Source: Ceratodon purpureus (lineage: Eukaryota; Streptophyta; Bryopsida; Pseudoditrichales; Ditrichaceae). From it: a stretch of 64,000 bases of DNA. Where the stretch lies: assembly GCA_014871385.1 (NCBI GenBank), contig CM026426.1, forward strand, positions 104,877,281 to 104,941,280, read 5' to 3'. The stretch's first letter is position 1. Each line of letters opens with the position of its first letter. This document shows, piece after piece, positions 59,556-64,000 of this stretch. Under the pieces are notes generated by a model. The model did no database searches. It had not been told where the DNA came from and saw only the letters and a list, made by a program, of their open reading frames with translations. The position numbers were made by a program, and so were the translations under genes.

Positions 59556-60913
59556 TTCTTCGTTGAAGTTGAAGATCAACATCAGTCACCGACATAGGCA
59601 CATGCCTGGGCCAAGGATTTCAGTACTTGTTACAAGTTTGTTTGTCGTGAAGGATGTGATTTGTAACTCATTTTTGATCTACAGACAGAGGGACCCTTTG
59701 TTTCTCCTTACGGTTTGTAAATTTTGAACTCAGCATGACATGAGTATCTAGTTCCTTTTTGTTTTGCTTACATAGACTCGGTTGGTGTAGTACATAGGAT
59801 ATATTAGGCTAGTCAGTGACAGATACTGTGTGTTCAACTTTTATCCTAGAAAAAGTAAACAGTATAAACACATTTCAATTTACAGTGGATGCTTATTATG
59901 AAAGCATAAATGTTTGGATATCTAATACTCTGGACAGTCATGGAGAATCTTCTCTTAGATTAGTATGCGTTTACTGATTCTGTGCAAGTAGAGCTTACAA
60001 TTCTATTCATGTGTAGCTGCCCTGATGTCTCATTGTGCTTGTAGGGAACGTGTGTTTTTTTTTTACAGTTGGGTGTGGGTTGATCGTAGACTTACAGTGC
60101 CCTATTGTACTTATGCTGAGTGACAAGGAAAGTAGCATTGGACATTCATTTCGTTGATGATCTGATTAAACAAATACAGAACAGTCTGATGCTATTAGAA
60201 ATTGTTTAGTTGTAAGTCTTGCTCTCATGTTATGGACTTGAAGTCGAAGATTTTAGATCCTTACCTGATTTTCATTAAATTGTGACATTGCAGTCTTGTG
60301 CAATACAAACTTCTTTGCATTTGTATCATGCTCCTTGTTTTTGAAGTTTAATTTCGCTAAATAGAAATGCTTAGTGACAAACAGAACATAGAGGCTGACT
60401 TGTATAAAAAACCATTGAAAACATCAAGCGCTTCTACCAACGAATTCAGAAAACAATAGCACTGTCAGTCTTGGCCGTAGACATATCAACAAAAAGTCAA
60501 CGGTTCTGACTTACCAAGGAGCAGGGATGGTTTGCTTCGAAGTGGTACGACAAGTCACTAATATTGTCAAATGAATTAGCAGAGAAAATTGTGTTGTCAT
60601 TGGCAGTGTGTTGTACAATTTGCACAAACAGATATGCAAGAAATTCTTTACATTTTGAGGAACACACCCAAATCACTCTCAGCTGTGGCTGGGCTTAACT
60701 AACTATACATTAATAAGTGTACACTCCAATAAAAGAAACTGCCTCTTATTAAAAATGTGGTCTGTACATGGCCTATTCATTTTCAAAACATCAAACAAGT
60801 CTTTCAAACTTGGACGTTATTTCTGAACCAAGTTAACGTGAATAAAAAACAAACTTTGATTACACCAGAAGTAGCTAAAATCGAACAATGAACCTGAAAA
60901 AAGGTTCTTCTAC
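59556..60913. other. Convergent spacer between the D-domain and double-RING genes
   Basis: Presumed 3' UTRs; no gene or repeat was recognised. A T10 tract lies near 60055. Confidence 0.45.
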
Positions 60914-63900
60914 TCACTTTCGATAACTACTCCTTTTGCTTCTACCAGCCCCAGATTCTTTCGTGATCGACTGGGCTTGCTGGTCAGCCAGAAGTCGCAA
61001 AACCTCTTTCTTCTGGGATGTCACCAAGACATCAGTCTTTCCATCCTTTCGCAAATTTCTCTTGGGACAGTTACTAGGCTCAGTCGGGTTACGTCGTTTT
61101 GAGATGATTCTCGGTCGATCCTCCACATTGCTATTGTCTACCTTTTTAGTGAGTGTTGGACAATCACCTTCTTCATTCTCTACATACTCTGGAACTTCCT
61201 GGACCACTAGCTCCGCTGGACTGACTAGAGTAGGTGTTGACTCGAATTCTAATCTATCGTCAGCCCTCGCAGAACTTTCTAAATCCAACACTTGTTCAGT
61301 TTGAAAAATTTCTTGAGCGTTACCCTCCACAAACTGTACATTGTCCTCCACAGGAATGTCACCGCCACATGTGTCTTCAGTACTAGGGCCCTGTTCACCA
61401 ACAATTCCTTGTCTTTCTACACCAGCAGATAAGCGTCTTGGTTTGTTTAAAACAAACGTTGATGGCGTGCTCAGTAGAGCCTCCTCATCATCGGAGGATG
61501 ATTCATCAGAACCTGACTCTAAATCCGGTTCTGTACCTCCAAAGATCTCCATGCTTGCATTACTTTTTAGCCTAGTACCATTAGACCTACTAGGTGTAGC
61601 CTCGACGTCAGGATCGACACTAGAATTAAAAGCGGAACCTAAAGCCAAAGGTTTCAGCTGACATCTCATTTGCGCATCTTTAGATCCCTCCACGGTGGTT
61701 GAGCACTCAGGACAGACCAGAATTTCATTTGCACATGTCTTGCAGATTCCATCGTGCCCACAAGGCTGGTTCAAGAACAACAGTTTTTTGTCAAAGGACC
61801 ACAAATTATTAGTATTTAAACTTCCATGTAAACAACAAAATAATACCACAACTAACAATATTGTAAGCTTTGTAAAGTCCATGATATTACCTCTAGAGCA
61901 AACATGACAGGGTCAGCTTGGTGGCATATGGAGCATGCAATCTTGTCTTCAGAATCTTGCGAATTAATTGGTGAAACAAGCGAACTGTTCTTCTGTCGAG
62001 CGTCCCCCCAATCTCCATCAGTATTAGGTTGTTGTAGAGCTGGCGAAGCAGATTGTATATCGCCAGCGTGTCCTATTGGGTAGTCAGAATCCGCTGATTG
62101 GACATCTATACAAATCAGTGCAAAGCAATGCCACATCAACCACTGTCAGTGAAAGGAATACGTATTTTCATGATTTAATTCCTGGAATAGGAATCTAATA
62201 TAAATCACTATAAATCAAGTAAACAAGTTCCTACTACAAGTACTTATCCTTTTCGACTAGGAGATTTGACTCCTGGAAAGAAAGAGTTGTAGGAATCCTA
62301 AACCATACAGGACATAGGAACCAAAACTCTCGCAGGAAGACAAGGAAAATAAAAAACATAGTAGTATTAATCTCCTGTTCCAAAAAATACTTCCAATCAC
62401 ACAGGAAAAATAGCAGATACGGAAATTATGCTCCTGTGAATACTGTAGTACCCAAGGAGACACTCCTTCCGTAAAAGGAACTGATCCCGAAGGTACTCAT
62501 TTACAAAGGAAAGTCTGTGAAACATGAAATAGGAAAGGAAGAAATGGGAACAAGAGCATGGAATGATGCATTCGCCAGTACCACAGTTCCCAGGAAAGGA
62601 AGGAAAAAATCATGACCGAGTACTAGTGAAAGTAATCCAGTAAGGAAAGAAAGGAACATCTAAAGTTTCTAACAAATTTCAGAGTGGGTTCAGGGAGTTA
62701 CCGATACTACTGGACAGGATACCTGTTATTATCCTTGGAAATACATCGTGATGCAAGTACTTGAAAAGAATTCAAGGAACATGGCATAGGAATCACTAGG
62801 AATTCCATTCCTTACTGTACATATAGTAAGTGTCCGTTCTAAACGTCCCATGCCTCGGTACAGTCAAAGAACTAACAGTAATGAATGACACCGGAATAAA
62901 AAAAAAAAAATCTTTAGGAAAATTTTTTGATGCAAAGAAGAGGCCCTTGGTTGCAGTAGAGGAGTCTTACCAGACATTGCAGCAACGTTTGGGCTTCCAA
63001 CTGCTGCATTGGTAGAAGAAGGTGGAGCCCTCTCTGGTTCCGTAAAGCCAAACGATAGTCGCCACTGCGAATCAAATTCCTCGTTGCAAAACTTAGCTAT
63101 ACAGGTTCTAGACTTCGAACAAAGTGAACTAATGCAAAAAGGATGGTAGCAGTGTCCACAGGAGGCAACAACAATGTCATTGCAGTGAAAATGTTCCCCA
63201 CAAGCAGGACAGTTTTCCACGTACACTATGTTGGTTTTCTCATGATCTTTGAGCCTCTCTATTGGTGTCGGCGTGAAACTATCCAAAATACCTGCCTTGA
63301 GTCTAGTAAGATACTCGGATACAGAGACAAGAAACTTCTTCGTACAAAGCTGGCTCTCAAGTAAAGAATCATATCGCTTTTGAAAAACTTGCATTCCCTC
63401 GTTACACCTCTCATAGTCTGCTACAGTAGCTTCTAATTTCAAACGTGTCTGTCTACTGTTCCTTTCCTCACATAGAAGTTGTTGCTGCAAATCTGCAACT
63501 CTAGTTTGCAAATCCTCCTCACTTTCCTCTAAACCAGAAGTAGATGATAGGTCTAAACCTTCACTCCCTGAGCAATTTGTCCACTGGTCGACGTACTTAG
63601 AAGACTCCTCTAATGCCAACTTGACTCGCTGAACCTCCGCCAATGCCTCGTCAGACAGACTCTGCCTATCATCCCGCATTAATTTAGCACGCCTTAGCTC
63701 TAACTCCTTATCGTCCCTCTCTCGTTCTAAAACCTTCAACCTTTCTTTCCTTGACAAGTAGTAATTTTGTTTGTCTACTAACAAGTGGTGTACCCTTGTG
63801 ATAGTCTTCTCCACTGCATCAGTGATGGCAGTTTGCTCTGAAGCAGTGAGTAAACCGCTAGGAGAAACTCTGACACGACGTCTGCTAGAAGACGCAGACT

Positions 63901-64000
63901 CCATCCTCCCCTTCAAACCTAGAGGACGACCAACACGGGATGGCAATGGAACCGATGGACAGGGAGAAACACGAATAGGTGGAGGTTCTCTAAAGCCCGA
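60914..64000 (-). CDS. Double-RING coiled-coil protein, three exons, 5' part may run off the window
   Basis: Exons (minus strand) are 64000-62971, 62105-61891 and 61765-60914. Donors CTG|GTAAGA and GAG|GTAATA and acceptors TTTGTATAG and TTGAACCAG give phase-compatible joins. The first in-frame ATG is 63904 (666 aa from there), but the frame stays open to the window edge. Order: basic Ser-rich start; coiled coil (DKQNYYLSRKERLKVLERER ...); RING-H2-like domain (CPAC, CGHCYH, then a variant CIAKFC) followed by QWRLSFGF, like the post-RING YEVFGL of B1/B2; linker; second RING CSIC ... CGH ... CKTC ... CPEC, built only after the 125-bp intron is removed; acidic tail; basic end. Ubiquitin-ligase activity is inferred. 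It faces the D-domain gene. Confidence 0.7.

Noticed and set aside
1..64000. CRISPR arrays, bacterial operons, rRNA or tRNA genes
   Set aside because: No regular spacer-repeat structure; the tandem arrays are minisatellites. Introns and TATA promoters indicate a eukaryotic nucleus, and no RNA gene was recognised.

Overview
The window looks like nuclear DNA of a non-flowering plant. It has spliceosomal introns, TATA-box promoters, many transposons, and three consecutive exons of an axonemal-type dynein heavy chain at 31.6-33.1 kb. Flowering plants lack axonemal dyneins, so a moss, liverwort, lycophyte, fern or streptophyte alga with motile sperm fits best. I cannot name the species.

Left third (1-25.7 kb). 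Four gene types recur: a BED/hAT transposase (A), a RING-H2 coiled-coil protein with a conserved N-terminal domain that I call the D domain (B), a protein-kinase-like gene (C), and a D-domain coiled-coil protein without RING (D). The order is A1(+), B1(-), B2(-), C1(+), A2(+), D(+), C2(-). C1 and A2 have intact frames; the others carry one to three in-frame stops or frameshifts. B2 to C2 lie between hAT-like ends (CAGGGTTGT at 8679; the complement of CAAGGTTGT ending at 25705) flanked by imperfect 8-bp duplications (AATGTGAG / AGTGTGAC). I infer a ~17 kb hAT-superfamily element carrying a RING protein, two kinases and a D protein as cargo. A1 and B1 are an older, more damaged copy. Nearly every gene here has a dedicated upstream array followed by a TATA box: either G-run minisatellites (B2, C1, A2) or CGGCCGT-rich GC arrays (B1, D, C2). 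In the second class the TATA sits at the centre of an inverted repeat.

Middle (25.7-45 kb). This part holds a 739-bp inverted-repeat element (a sister lies inside the large element), AT-rich DNA, the dynein fragment, a decayed cluster at 34-38 kb (D-like remnant, unknown ORF, BED/hAT N-terminus), and a degraded Ty3/gypsy pol on the minus strand. The gypsy integrase is split by an 877-bp TTAA-flanked inverted-repeat element.

Right (45-64 kb). This part holds an intron-containing DDE transposase-like gene, a 209-bp tandem array (15 full units with degenerate flanks), an intron-containing D-domain coiled-coil gene, and facing it a double-RING coiled-coil gene. The D domain and RING, fused in B1 and B2, are thus separate neighbours here. 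The recurring set of transposase, D domain and RING (plus kinase on the left) is the most unusual feature of the window.
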